A DNA stretch of 64,000 nt, taken from NCBI GenBank assembly GCA_014058105.1, contig JACGCM010002205.1:5022001-5086000 (forward strand), written 5' to 3'. The number at the start of each line of letters is the position of its first letter. The first letter of the stretch is position 1. The notes beneath the pieces were generated by a model. The model searched no databases. It saw only the letters and a list, made by a program, of their open reading frames with translations, and was not told where the DNA came from. The stretch comes from Kingdonia uniflora (Eukaryota > Streptophyta > Magnoliopsida > Ranunculales > Circaeasteraceae). Below are positions 23,545 to 33,450 of the stretch, one piece after another. A program made the translations under genes and the position numbers.

Positions 23545-24350
23545 TTCCTACAAAAGGTCGAAATTGCAAAGAGAAAATTTAGTTACTTCTCTAAATTGGC
23601 TGTTTCAAGTTCCAACTTCTAAATTGGCTATCCTCACATTGCTTATAAGGCTGTCGAAGTCCTTTGAAATCTTTGAAACAATGGCAAGATGGATCATCTA
23701 CTGTAATAGTCCTGAAGGGAACTTTGACATAACTTTCATCGAGGAGATAGAATGTAGAGTCCTTTGTTAATGTCTTCTTAAATTATGTTTCCCAAACTCC
23801 TTTGAAGTAGAGTGTATTTGCAAGTAAAAATCTTGTAGCCACGTTTACCGACCCCGGGGGAAAAATGGGGTCTATGAGTCCATTAGTAGCCTCTTTAGCC
23901 CATGGGTTCACTTGAGCTCTCACTTCTTCAAACTGCATACTCAAAACTTGTCGCGTAAGAACCATATTCATGGAGTTAATTTGTAAAAATAAAACATAAT
24001 ATTAGATGTTAACAAATGGACTTAGCTTATGCTGAAAATACACAACTTCAGCTTCGGCAAGGTAGATTGTGTTTGTGACCTCTTTGAAAGAAGGCTTGAT
24101 AGTGAGGGAATATTGGTCTATCCAAACACTGCCAACACAAGATAATGAATTATCTCCCTCACTTCTAGTGTTGAGAGATTCAATGAGTCGAGAACTAATA
24201 GAGTTTAGATCCTCCAGGCTACCTGTATTGAGGAAAGGTAGCATTTGTTCTAAGGTTTTACCCGTCGATCCAGTTGTTAATAAACTTAGATCGAGTTGGA
24301 TTGATAATGGAGAAAATATAAAGTTAAAAGTTTTCCGCATTTTTTAGCCC
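23545..24350 (-). pseudogene. Plant serpin fragment
   Basis: Serine/cysteine protease inhibitor family (serpin-ZX type). Seen: NFIFSPLSIQLDLSLLTTG, GKTLEQMLPFL, SVWIDQYSLTIKPSFKEV (24,340-24,030); then, after an intron, EEVRAQVNPWAKEATNGLI, FPPGSVNVATRFLLANTLYF, KGVWET (23,971-23,783); then a decayed stretch related to the region before the reactive-centre loop (23,760-23,560). The loop and C-terminus are missing, and stops occur (for example after NLEVGT), so no inhibitor can be made. The junction with the DUF936 piece at about 23,545 is abrupt. Confidence 0.8.
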
Positions 24351-25480
24351 AACAGATTCAACAAATTTCAGACAAGGAACAACTTTGGTCAACAATGATT
24401 CTGAATATTGTGTTTCCCTGCAAAAACCAATAACAAAACAAGATTACAAAATATCAAATTTATATTTTGAAATAGCAGATGCTAATTGCAAGATTACATG
24501 GCTAATTCAAATGCTATTATGAGCGAAAAGTCACATTGGAAACATTTCTGCACAACAAACTAAAATAAATAAATGGCTGATTTAAATGCTAATATATTGT
24601 GATGAGCAGAATAATAACTCAAAACCTACCAAACTTTAAACACGTGATTTAAGTTATGTCAAGCATTGCTAAACAATCAAATAAATCACCTTGAGTTTTG
24701 ATAAATGTTTGTACATCATCTCTAGCTTCCTTAGGCATTTATGAGTTCCATCAGAATCTTTAAACGACTACAGATGGCGCTAATGTTTCATCGCTTCAAT
24801 GATGAACTTTGACTCCCACCCATGTAGCCTTTTCCCTTAAAATATAGTCCCAAGATGGCCATTTAGCATTTCGAATTACAAAATTGTAGAGTAGTTAACC
24901 ATAGACTAAACCATATAACAACGAAAGAGTTTAAACTTTACCAATCATATAACATCATAATAGCAGACCATAATACATTAAATAGTTGATACCTGAGAGC
25001 CCTCTTCCCACAGTTTAGTTTCTTGTACAAGTTGATCTCCCTGGCTTTGAATGTTGAGAAGAGCTTGTTTGGAAATCTCGAAGTCGATAGCTTTGTATAT
25101 TGCTAAAAATGAGTTCATGTTCTTTATTTCAACCTAGCAACACAAAAGGTGTACATCAGCCATCACATTCATTTATATTGTTGAGTTAGTAGTGGGGTGA
25201 AAAAGACCCAATGTAAAAATAGAATATAAGTTGGAACAACGAAAAAGAATCCTAACCCAAACACCACTATAGACATGACTTCAACATAGCACATGTGGTT
25301 CAGCTTGAAGAAATCCATACACGAAGCGCCTAGTACGACCAATCCATGTGTATGCAATAGATTGAACCCAAAGGCTAAAATCCATATAAATGGATCGATC
25401 GAGTCAGAGCAGAATTTGCGGAGTACCAAATATTGGCTCATAACTCATAAGACATCTTAATTGATTCTAGGTCTTCATAT
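24351..25480 (-). other. Captured sequence of unknown origin
   Basis: Minus-strand segments resemble exons but are unassigned: one frame at about 24,620-24,840 and another at 24,990-25,130 ([20 protein letters not shown]), with AT-rich intron-like DNA between. They lie between the serpin and BRAHMA fragments, so may be a further captured gene. The ORF 25,169-25,441 has no supporting similarity. Confidence 0.35.
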
Positions 25481-25489
25481 ATGGTATCT

Positions 25490-27100
25490 AGATGGAGCTG
25501 TATTGAATCATATCACAAACAAAGTGATATTTGCTAGAAGGTAAAACCTGTGGGCCATTTTCATTGAGCTCCAAACGTCTTGCATGTTCTTCAATATCCT
25601 TCCCATTAGATTTTTCGAATGCCTATTGTAGTTGTGACACAAGGGGAGGGGGAACAATAGGTTGAAGAACTTCTGGAGGAAGATTGCCTTCGCCTCGCTG
25701 CCGACCAAAAAAAAAGCATATATAACTACAACTTGCCTATTATATTGTCTCAGTTTAAAATCAATTAATGCGGTGGTAAGAGTAAATTACTCTAGTTTAA
25801 TCATTATTCATTAGAAAAGTAATGATAAGAAATAAAATAAGAAAGCTTGCATACCTTAAGGCGTCTGAATGCCATTATATGTGCCTTAAGGACATAGAGT
25901 TGTTGTTTAGTAAGGCCATGAAGTTGTTGTGATGCTGGAGCCTTGGGTCCAACTTGCGATGGCAGGTGGGAGCTCGAGCCTCCATCATTAGATGATACTG
26001 CCGAATGTGGAGTAGTTCGATTCAACTGTTTCAAGTACTACATCTGCAGATTATCAGCACCCGTGCTATTACTCTTCATGTGCGAAGAATCAATCCCTTG
26101 AATCGTGTTAGAAAAGGATAGTGGCGGATGTATGGGAGGCATTTCGTTTACTGTAACCGTCTGTCTAGATAGCTGTTGCATCTTAATGTTGTTGGCGTTA
26201 ACCATTGTAGAAGTTGGGGTACTTGCAAATGACACAGAGGGAATGACTTGTTTGGCTTTGGCCATTATCGACAGACCAGACACGGACATGTCACTCGATG
26301 AAATTAGGTGGGCTGAGTTTTCACTACCCGTTGCTGGAGAAGATATATACTGTTGCTTTGATGCTAGCTGCCTTGATGGCTGTGTTTCATTTGCCTTCTG
26401 CATTGCAGCCATTTTAGCCTGCCAAAAGTAGAAGGATTTGAGAAATCAAACTAACATTAACAGGTAAAGATAAATCAATATTGTGTTCCAAAGACCAAGT
26501 CTGCATTGCTTGCACTTGGGTCATTCCCCCTGCTGGTTGTTCACAATATTTGGTAGGTTTGCCTGACCCTGACGAGGCCTTGTACTGGTCGCTGCCATTA
26601 ACTGCACAATAACCGGCTTCGAGTCAATTCTCTGTTCAGAAGAGACTCGCGTCCCTTTATCCATTTGTGTCTCACCAGGAGCAAAACTTTCAGAGGTCTA
26701 TCGAGATGCTGATGCATGTGCTTGATTAGCTACCTGAAGAGACATGAGTTCCTGCATTTTGAGATTGCTCATGGCAGATGGAGCGCCCACCATTGCCATT
26801 TTACCTTGTTGCTCATGTGGATGGATACCAAGAGCAGACTTCTGCTGTGCAGTAGCTTAATGAGCATATTGAATATAAGCTTGAAGAATAGGATTTTGTA
26901 TATGATGATGTTCAATACCCTGAGCCTTATTCTGGCTCTCATCGCAATTCTGCACAAAACTATGCTGCTATTGAGGCAACTGAAGAGAACCTGAAGATGA
27001 TGGAAAACTGGGGACTCCCTAGTTACCACGTGCTTGGTACCTAGAAACGCTTCCTCATTTTCAGGCTTTCTTTGTTGCTGCTGTAATGACAAAACGAACA
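25490..27100 (-). pseudogene. BRM: BRAHMA (SWI2/SNF2 ATPase) N-terminal fragment
   Basis: BRM is the SWI/SNF chromatin-remodelling ATPase. This fragment holds only the non-catalytic N-terminal part. Minus-strand blocks in order: QQQRKPENEEAFLGTKHV (about 27,080-27,020); SSSGSLQLPQ and NPILQAYIQYAH (26,999-26,860); QQKSALGIHPHEQQGKMAM and NLKMQELMSLQVANQAHASA (26,850-26,700); MAAMQKANETQPS (from 26,412); MPPIHPPLSFSNTIQGIDSS; then the QLQ domain GLTKQQLYVLKAHIMAFRRL (about 25,920-25,860); then GNLPPEVLQPIVPPPL (25,690-25,640). HSA, helicase and bromodomain are absent. Introns are retained, and stops are present (for example after ADNLQM). Confidence 0.85.
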
Positions 27101-27122
27101 TTAGCCAAAATATACATTGCAA

Positions 27123-27558
27123 GTCAAAGAGTTAGTCATAAAAATTCATATACAAAGCAAACATTTTCGTAGAATCCTAAACATAACGGAAAACAAAACA
27201 TAACATCAAATAACTCAGAGTTTAACACGATCATAATCCTAAACCTCACATCAAATAACTCAGAGTTTAACACGATCATAATCCTAAACCTCATAGCTAC
27301 ACTCTCCAATCCAATATTCCCCTCTCGTAACTTGTGATATAAGAGACCAATACAACAAGGATTTAAAATTTCACTACATTAGTGATTAGTGAGGTTTAGG
27401 ATATTTATATGACTTGCCTTTGTATCAAATTTTAGATGTCCAATAGGTCTGATTGAAACATTGGCATTACAATGAAGTGAGCCTTCCGGCATATTGCCAT
27501 TACTCACACCCAAATGGCGCACAAGTCTCTGTATCTCAGTTGCATACTCAGCACAAGT

Positions 27559-27591
<33 letters not shown>

Positions 27592-28160
27592 AGGAAGTTA
27601 ATCATTTTAGATCGGAAGGTGTGTAAGAATAATATAAATCTGGGAGAAAATGATGAGATTGTTTCTTTCGTGTGTGGCCATCACATGTTAACATGATCAC
27701 TTTATTTACAATCTCTGGCTCCCTTTGGCCAAAACTGATACCCCCTAAAACTCTGCCAACCCATTATCTTCCTCCCTCACATAAGATTGTAAAATCATAA
27801 TCAACCAAATTGAATTCAACACCCTTAAAGAAAAAATTACATAATTTCGAAATCTTCCAACAGAACCCAATTGCAAATATGAATGAACCCCAAAGTCAGA
27901 CAATGTAAAACGAAGGAACCCTTAAAAAACAAATCTCAACGACCGTGATAATAGCTTCTCTTGGGTGTTCAGATTTGATGCTGAGATTTAAACTTTGTAG
28001 ACCTTCTTGCTTTTGAAGAGAGAAATTCATGTGAGGGAGACGAACTGAATGCTGTATTATCTAGTTTTGTGGCTTAACATTAACGGCATTTAAGTAATTC
28101 TAGGGTTTTGATATGTTTAAATAAGATTTTGTATAACTGGGCCCAAAAATAAACTAAGTA
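27123..28160 (-). other. Possible BRM upstream DNA with (TA)n
   Basis: Lies 5' of the BRM fragment on the minus strand and may be its 5' region. It contains a conserved-looking peptide frame [14 protein letters not shown] near 27,500 of unknown origin, a (TA)n microsatellite at about 27,553-27,582 followed by (TG)n, and a tandem duplication (listed separately). No complete gene. Confidence 0.35.
27203..27292. repeat. 45-bp tandem duplication (2 copies)
   Basis: A unit beginning ACATCAAATAACTCAGAG is present at 27,203-27,247 and 27,248-27,292 without visible differences, so the duplication is recent. Confidence 0.9.
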
Positions 28161-28164
28161 ACTT

Positions 28165-28738
28165 TTGGTAATCTCATTTTTGGGTTTTGAACTTTTGATA
28201 TGCTCAAGGTTGCACACATTACTTCTTCTATGCTCACATGTCACTGTCACTGTCACTGTCACGTGGGATGCCGCCACTAGAACAATAACCTTTAGATGCC
28301 TGTTTCGGGTGGAGAACGAGGATTTGGATTCAATCTATGTGGGCAAGGCTGAAGCAGAGAACAATAACATGGGAGAGACGATTGCTCTCGTATCAGCAAT
28401 GGAAATGACATCAATTCGTAAGATTCGTCAAATAGTATTTTGCATAGATTCTCTGTCTGCAAAACAAGTAATTAATAAGACTGGGAAAATTAATAATAAT
28501 ACTTTGGAAGAGTTGCATAAATAATTTCACGCTGTAAGTGTTCTTAGTACTGGTTCCCGAATTAGGGAACCACTCGGCAGATGTCCTATCAAGGGCAGAA
28601 GTTCGAAGAACAAAGATGTCGCAGATACCAATAGAGGACTTAGAGGGCCAAGATCACGACTTATTTGACTTATGCTTTGCCGGCGATAAGGAGCAAAAAC
28701 TCTGGACAAATGGACCCGCAAAGTATTACTATTTGTAA
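28165..28738 (+). pseudogene. RVT_3-type RNase H-like fragment
   Basis: Plus-strand frame with ITFRCLFRVENEDLDS, KAEAENNNMGETIALVSAME and the DS motif QIVFCIDSLSAKQVIN, resembling the RNase H-like (RVT_3) domain found at the C-terminus of plant LINE-type polyproteins and related domesticated proteins. After a stop at 28,522 a second frame continues with VPELGNHSADVLSRA, matching the terminal 'N..AD.LS' segment of that fold. It starts with a (CACTGT)n-like microsatellite (28,237-28,262). It is on the opposite strand to the neighbouring captured genes. Confidence 0.5.
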
Positions 28739-28739
28739 A

Positions 28740-29700
28740 TTTTAAATCGATACGGGTCGTCAGGTCGAGTCAAGTTGTCAAGTCGTTCGGTCGGGTCAGG
28801 TCAGGTCGAGAGAAGCAGAGGATCAACTCGCACTAAGTGTTACTATCACGGCCCAGCCCGGGACCGCCTCTACAGTTCCCCGAGTGCAGCGGAATAAGGG
28901 ACCGTGCGGCGTACACGGACGCGCGGTCGGCATGTACCAGCCTTCTTCACGGGCGCAGCGCGCCAGTGGCATACAACCCACGGATGCTAGAGCGACATCC
29001 GGATAATCCTGGATACTCGTGAGGGGTCATCGAATATGTATTCGGTATAGGCAACAACGCTGAAGGTTTCCCTCAATAATCCCTACAGCGTAATCTCTCG
29101 CGACGCGCGCGAGGTACGGAAAGCACACCTGTCCTGTAGAGGATCAGGGTAGCTCAATATGCTGGTTTCCACATAAGGGACTCATATCTCAAGGGGCGAC
29201 GAGCCTGGACTATTTATATTGTCCATCTGTAAGGGGCGGTGCGTCTCGGATAGCTCGCGGGGCATAGCGGCGCCATATGAAGCCCTTTGTTGAAAACCGG
29301 CCCGCATTGCGAGGCAATGCCCTCTAGCCTTCCCTAGGCCTAGGAGAACTCATAACTATCCCTTGTAGATAATCCATGAGCCGAGGTCCTTGATGACTAA
29401 GCATTAAAGCTCTTTTAGTCATGGGGAGGATCGGACCAATGTTCCTCCTTAATATAGCTACTAAATAAATAGTCAATTTCCATAAGGAAACGTTAAACAC
29501 ATGAGACGAAGCGTACTTGACCTTTTCGCCCCCTTAACTGAATCCGATTGCAACGAAACTGGGCGTGCTGCTATATTAGGATATAGAGAACAAATACATT
29601 CGGACAGAACTCAAAACGCTCGGGTGGATTTGGCCGGCGTTCGGTAGGTCGTCACAGTTACACTAATAGGTGAGCATAAGTTTATGTTTCATTTTCATGT
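28740..29700. other. GC/CpG-rich block, LTR-like remnant
   Basis: About 0.9 kb, clearly more GC- and CpG-rich than its surroundings, without ORF support. It opens with GGTCGGGTCAGGTCAGG-like short repeats (28,740-28,812), and at about 28,845 reads TATCACGGCCCAGCCCGGG. That resembles the reverse complement of the 3' end of chromoviral gypsy LTRs (compare TGTCACGCCCC at 45,551). Best guess: a decayed solo gypsy LTR on the minus strand. No rRNA or organellar gene was recognised. Confidence 0.35.
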
Positions 29701-29799
29701 ATGTTTTAAGTTAATTTGTTTTATTCTATAGTTAGTAATGTCAATCATTTTTCTTATCTGTAGGAGCAAGAAGCCTATGAAGCGCAGAGCAATGACTTA

Positions 29800-30226
29800 G
29801 TTTTTTTTAATCTGACTTAGTTATGAGTGATTGTGAAGTGGGTAGAGATTGTAAAACTTTTTTTTTATATAGTAGATTGTTTGTGGGAAAGGGAGTGGTT
29901 TTTCATCCGCAAGGGTTTTCTACTTCCTCTCCTGTTCATATTTATCCTTGAATTACCATCCAAAAAGTTCAATTTCAACAAAAATGGCATATAGTTTTTT
30001 TTTAAATCTGACTTAGTTATGAGTGATTGTGAAGTGGGTAGAGGTTGTAAAACTTTTTTATATATAGTAGATTGTTTGTGGGAAAGGGAGTGGTTTTTCA
30101 TCCGCAAGGGTTTTCCACTTCCTCTCCTCTAAATCCTGTGTTCTACATGTGTTCGTATTTAGCCTTGAATTACCATCTAAAGAGTACAATTTTAAAAAAA
30201 TGGCATCTAAAGTTATAAAATAGCTC
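29800..30226 (-). repeat. 196-bp tandem duplication containing a copia LTR-like segment
   Basis: Two copies at offset 196 bp (29,809 and 30,005), each with AATCTGACTTAGTTATGAGT and GGTTTTTCATCCGCAAGGG. The latter is also present, inverted, in the LTRs of copia C (about 35,525 and 47,765), so the unit includes part of a related copia LTR. The predicted minus-strand ORF at 29,865-30,107 just reflects the duplication. A (TA)n tract follows at about 30,288-30,314. Confidence 0.75.
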
Positions 30227-30706
30227 ATATAATAAGTCTCTTTTGATGGTTAATGCCTCTACAAAATGACCAAATAGCATGGTTTAACTATATATATATA
30301 TATATATATATATGTAGCTTGTTTGAGAAGCTTGTTGTGCTCCGCCCGTAGCATTCATAATACCTACTACACTTGCCGCCGTGATGAAATATGTATTGCA
30401 TTCTTCCTTCAACAGTATTGAAAATCCACACCGAAATATATAATAGCTACATATGACACAAGAAAAGGTAACTGAGGCAATATTTATGCCAAAGCAGTAT
30501 GAATTTCATTGCTATCAGTTACCAATAGAACATAAAAAGAGAAGAAGATAAGAATGGTTTATCAATGGCCATGCATGCCTTCCTTAACAAGTTAAATTGA
30601 CTGTAAACACAGTACAGAATGTTAAAAGGCAAGGAGTTCTCTTGGCCGTTCCTTCGAATCTAGGCCTTATGATGTTCACAATTGGTGAAATCCTGAGAAT
30701 ATTTAC

Positions 30707-31930
30707 ATGGAAGCTGCAGCAGCAACAGCAGGAGCCGTGTGACCTCGAACTCCAACCTTTTCACGTCCAATTCCTGCACGCTGCTGATTATGAAGCCTAG
30801 TGGCACTGCTTTTCAATTTCCTTTCCCCAGCTACAACATTATGGTCAACATCAGAGAAGGCTTGTTTATGAGAGCATAGTAGGTTTGGTTCTTCTTTCTT
30901 TACTTCTTCCTCTCGACTATTCGATCTTAAAGTTCAATGATCCGCCGAATCAGCAGAATTGGGTTCCCAAGACGATGAAGAAGAGTCCCTATGATGACCT
31001 ACAACGCTGTTACCACCCGAGGAATCCTGCGGCTTCATCTCTCCTTCATTGACACTTCTCCGAACTGTAATTAATGTACTTGTGGAAGCTTGCTCGGCTC
31101 AACTATATCATCATTCACAATCACCTCAGATTCTGTAAACTTGGAAGAAACATTCTTGTTAGAACGTGTGCTTCGGCATTCCTCTCTCTGAAGAAAACTG
31201 AAGAGAGATTGGAACCATTACAGGAGTTGAGATCAGTTACAGTGTCAAGGATGGAACACGCCTTAGTGACACAGGGTGGCAGAGTAAAAATAGTGGTATT
31301 TTGCTGGAGAAAGTTTTGGATATCTTCGAGTAGCAATGAAGTGTAGGATGTAGGAGGGGGATTCAGCAGACTGTCGGGGTTGAAAATATTGTTGGCGTCT
31401 AGGTCTCTAGACATCCTAGAAGATAGTGCACATTTGGGCTTATTGCTGCCATTCCCTTTAACAAGCTCGGCGACCTCACTAGTTCTCTCATCAGGTCCTT
31501 GCAATCGGACAAATTTTTACTAAGTAAAACTTGTACAAATTAGCAGTAAAAATGAAGACTTTTGGTAATGAAATATTGTGAGCAAACCAACCCTCTGTGC
31601 CTTGTTCTTGCTGAAGCCATTAGGTTTGTTGGCATTGGTTGGTGCCTGGTTTCAAAGGTAGCTGTTTGGTTCGAATACAATTATCATAGATTTGGGTGTT
31701 CTCGTTAGAAGATCTAACATTGGCAGAAAATTGAGATCTAGGCGATGTCGAGATTGTCTTATCCCTAGCAGGAGCCAGGAACAGACCATCTTCCCAGGCC
31801 TAGATTTGTTGTCTGGAGCTGCGACCCTTGCAGTCGTAGTCTCATTTCTTCTTCCAGGAGAACGACTAACACGTCTACTTCCACTGCTCTTCGTCTCTAT
31901 CTCTGCTAATGGACCTTTTGCCATCTTTGT
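30707..31930 (-). pseudogene. At1g65710-like protein fragment
   Basis: Uncharacterised plant protein family. Minus-strand blocks: SGSRRVSRSPGRRNETT then RPGKMV (31,924-31,780), a frameshifted section, NKPNGFSKNKAQR (about 31,625-31,590), an intron, then MSRDLDANNIFNPDSLLNP, SYTSLLLEDIQNFLQQN and LPPCVTKACSILDTV (31,440-31,215), and the C-terminus QQRAGIGREKVGVRGHTAP ending in AAAASM and a stop at about 30,705. The RS/RSPGRR basic motif and the NPDSLLNP...LEDIQNF motif identify the family. The N-terminus is missing, and frameshifts near 31,780 and 31,080 make it a pseudogene. An intron is retained. Confidence 0.75.
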
Positions 31931-31939
31931 CCCTGCTTG

Positions 31940-33229
31940 GTGATCAGTTTAAAGACCAAACAAAAGAAAAGGAAAGGAAAGAAATTCGAGTTACATTTTA
32001 GTAAATCAAGTTACCTGAATTTTACAGGATTATTGCTCTTTTCATAGTTACATGCAATAATTTTAGGTATGTTGTTCACCTCTTCTACTATCATTATCTT
32101 CTTCTTGAACTAATGCACCATTTAGCTGCTTTTGTAACTGGCAGATAGCACAAAAAACAATCACCCAAATAATATTGATAATTTTGATTTTTTTTGTAAG
32201 ACTATCCTGAACATCAATTTTTTTTGTTTCTCATAACATAAAGAAACTATGCAACACTATACATTAGAGATGGAAAAGTTAAACCAGACGGAGCGGATGA
32301 AATGGAAGGACTGAAACTAAAGAGGACGCATTTGTAGGATGTTTTCTATCTAGGGGACTACAGGCAGTTTCCCCAATAAAAACAACGAACTTAGTGATTA
32401 TCAGATGCCACACTGCACCCAAAACATGGAATCCTCATCACTGATGGAATGATCCTAGGCAGTGTTATCACATAACAGGAAAATATTCCCAAGTTTTTAA
32501 CTGTGAACGGGCTCTCCGCCCCTCTACTCAGATTTACTCATGGATACTGGATGGAGAGTCATAGTATCTACAATCCAAACTCAATAAGAACAAAGTCCCT
32601 TCTCTCTTGTAAGTGATGTAGCCCTAATGCCAGCAAGAGCGCTAGCCTGCGAGCCAACATGGTGCGAGTTGTGGGTGTATTGCAGGTAACTCGAAATCTC
32701 CCAATGTTTTCCGTTTCTGTAAGAGTCCAAATGAAACAGGCAGGTTCGCGGATTTGAGTAAAACTCGAAGTATGTGAAATCACATGCTATGTTGTGAACT
32801 GTAAATAGCTATAAGGGAATCCCTTCAATATTTATGGAGTACAAAGTTGTTGATTAGAGTAATTTAAACCTGACTTAGATGAAATCAATGTTATTTTAGA
32901 CAACCAAATTTTATTCTTTAACAAACTATTTAGTAGCCAAAAACACAAGTAGAGCACAAGTTACAGAGAATCAACAATATAAACACAAGTTATAGAGAAT
33001 CAAGTTACAGAGCATAAACAACATAAGCAAACATATTGGAAGAGCAAATCAGAAATATGAATACAGAATTGAGGATACCTTGATCTCAATGCGTCTGGAT
33101 TCCGTACTAAATCTCGATTTGAGTATTTTGATTACACAATTACTCAAACCAAACAAAACCCTAACAACAATTGAAAACTGTTAGAGAGAGAAAAGAAGGA
33201 TCGAAGAGAAGAGAGTTTGCAAAGGGAGA
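31940..33229. other. No gene recognised
   Basis: AT-rich sequence upstream (minus strand) of the At1g65710-like fragment. It contains short direct repeats of CACAAGTTA[C/T]AGAGAATCAA at about 32,946-33,020. It may be 5' flank captured with that gene. No domain seen. Confidence 0.35.
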
Positions 33230-33450
33230 AGATTAGGGCGATACTATGGTACGGGATGATGTATATTAAGCTAATTCGAGTAACATCGAGATCTAATTGG
33301 GTAACAAACGGTTTGGATTTATTTTTTCGGACAAATGTTTGGATCCGGTGGCTCAGGACCGTTTTTTCGGACTAATTTGCTAACATCTCGGAATTGGACG
33401 GCCGAAACGTGCAAAAAAACAAAACCTATTCCTTTCTTATTATAGATAGA
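33230..33450 (-). mobile_element. Helitron-like 5' terminus (candidate)
   Basis: Read on the minus strand, the sequence starts TCTATCTATAATAAGAAAGG, which fits the 5' TC-start of plant Helitrons (TCTATATATAATAAG...). It is followed by Helitron-like subterminal DNA including TTTGCACGTTTCGGCCGTCC and two copies of GTCCGAAAAAA. The base before TC is not the expected A of an A|T target, so the call is provisional. If right, the element extends leftward, and all minus-strand captured genes (At1g65710-like, BRM, serpin, DUF936) are in its sense orientation. The 3' hairpin-CTRR end was not found. No Rep/helicase frame is present in the window, so it is non-autonomous. Confidence 0.5.

Noticed and set aside
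28740..29700. rRNA or organellar DNA insertion
   Set aside because: GC-rich, but no recognisable 18S/25S/5S or plastid gene motif; LTR-like ends fit better.
27553..30314. TA repeats as regulatory elements
   Set aside because: Plain (TA)n microsatellites at 27,553 and 30,288.
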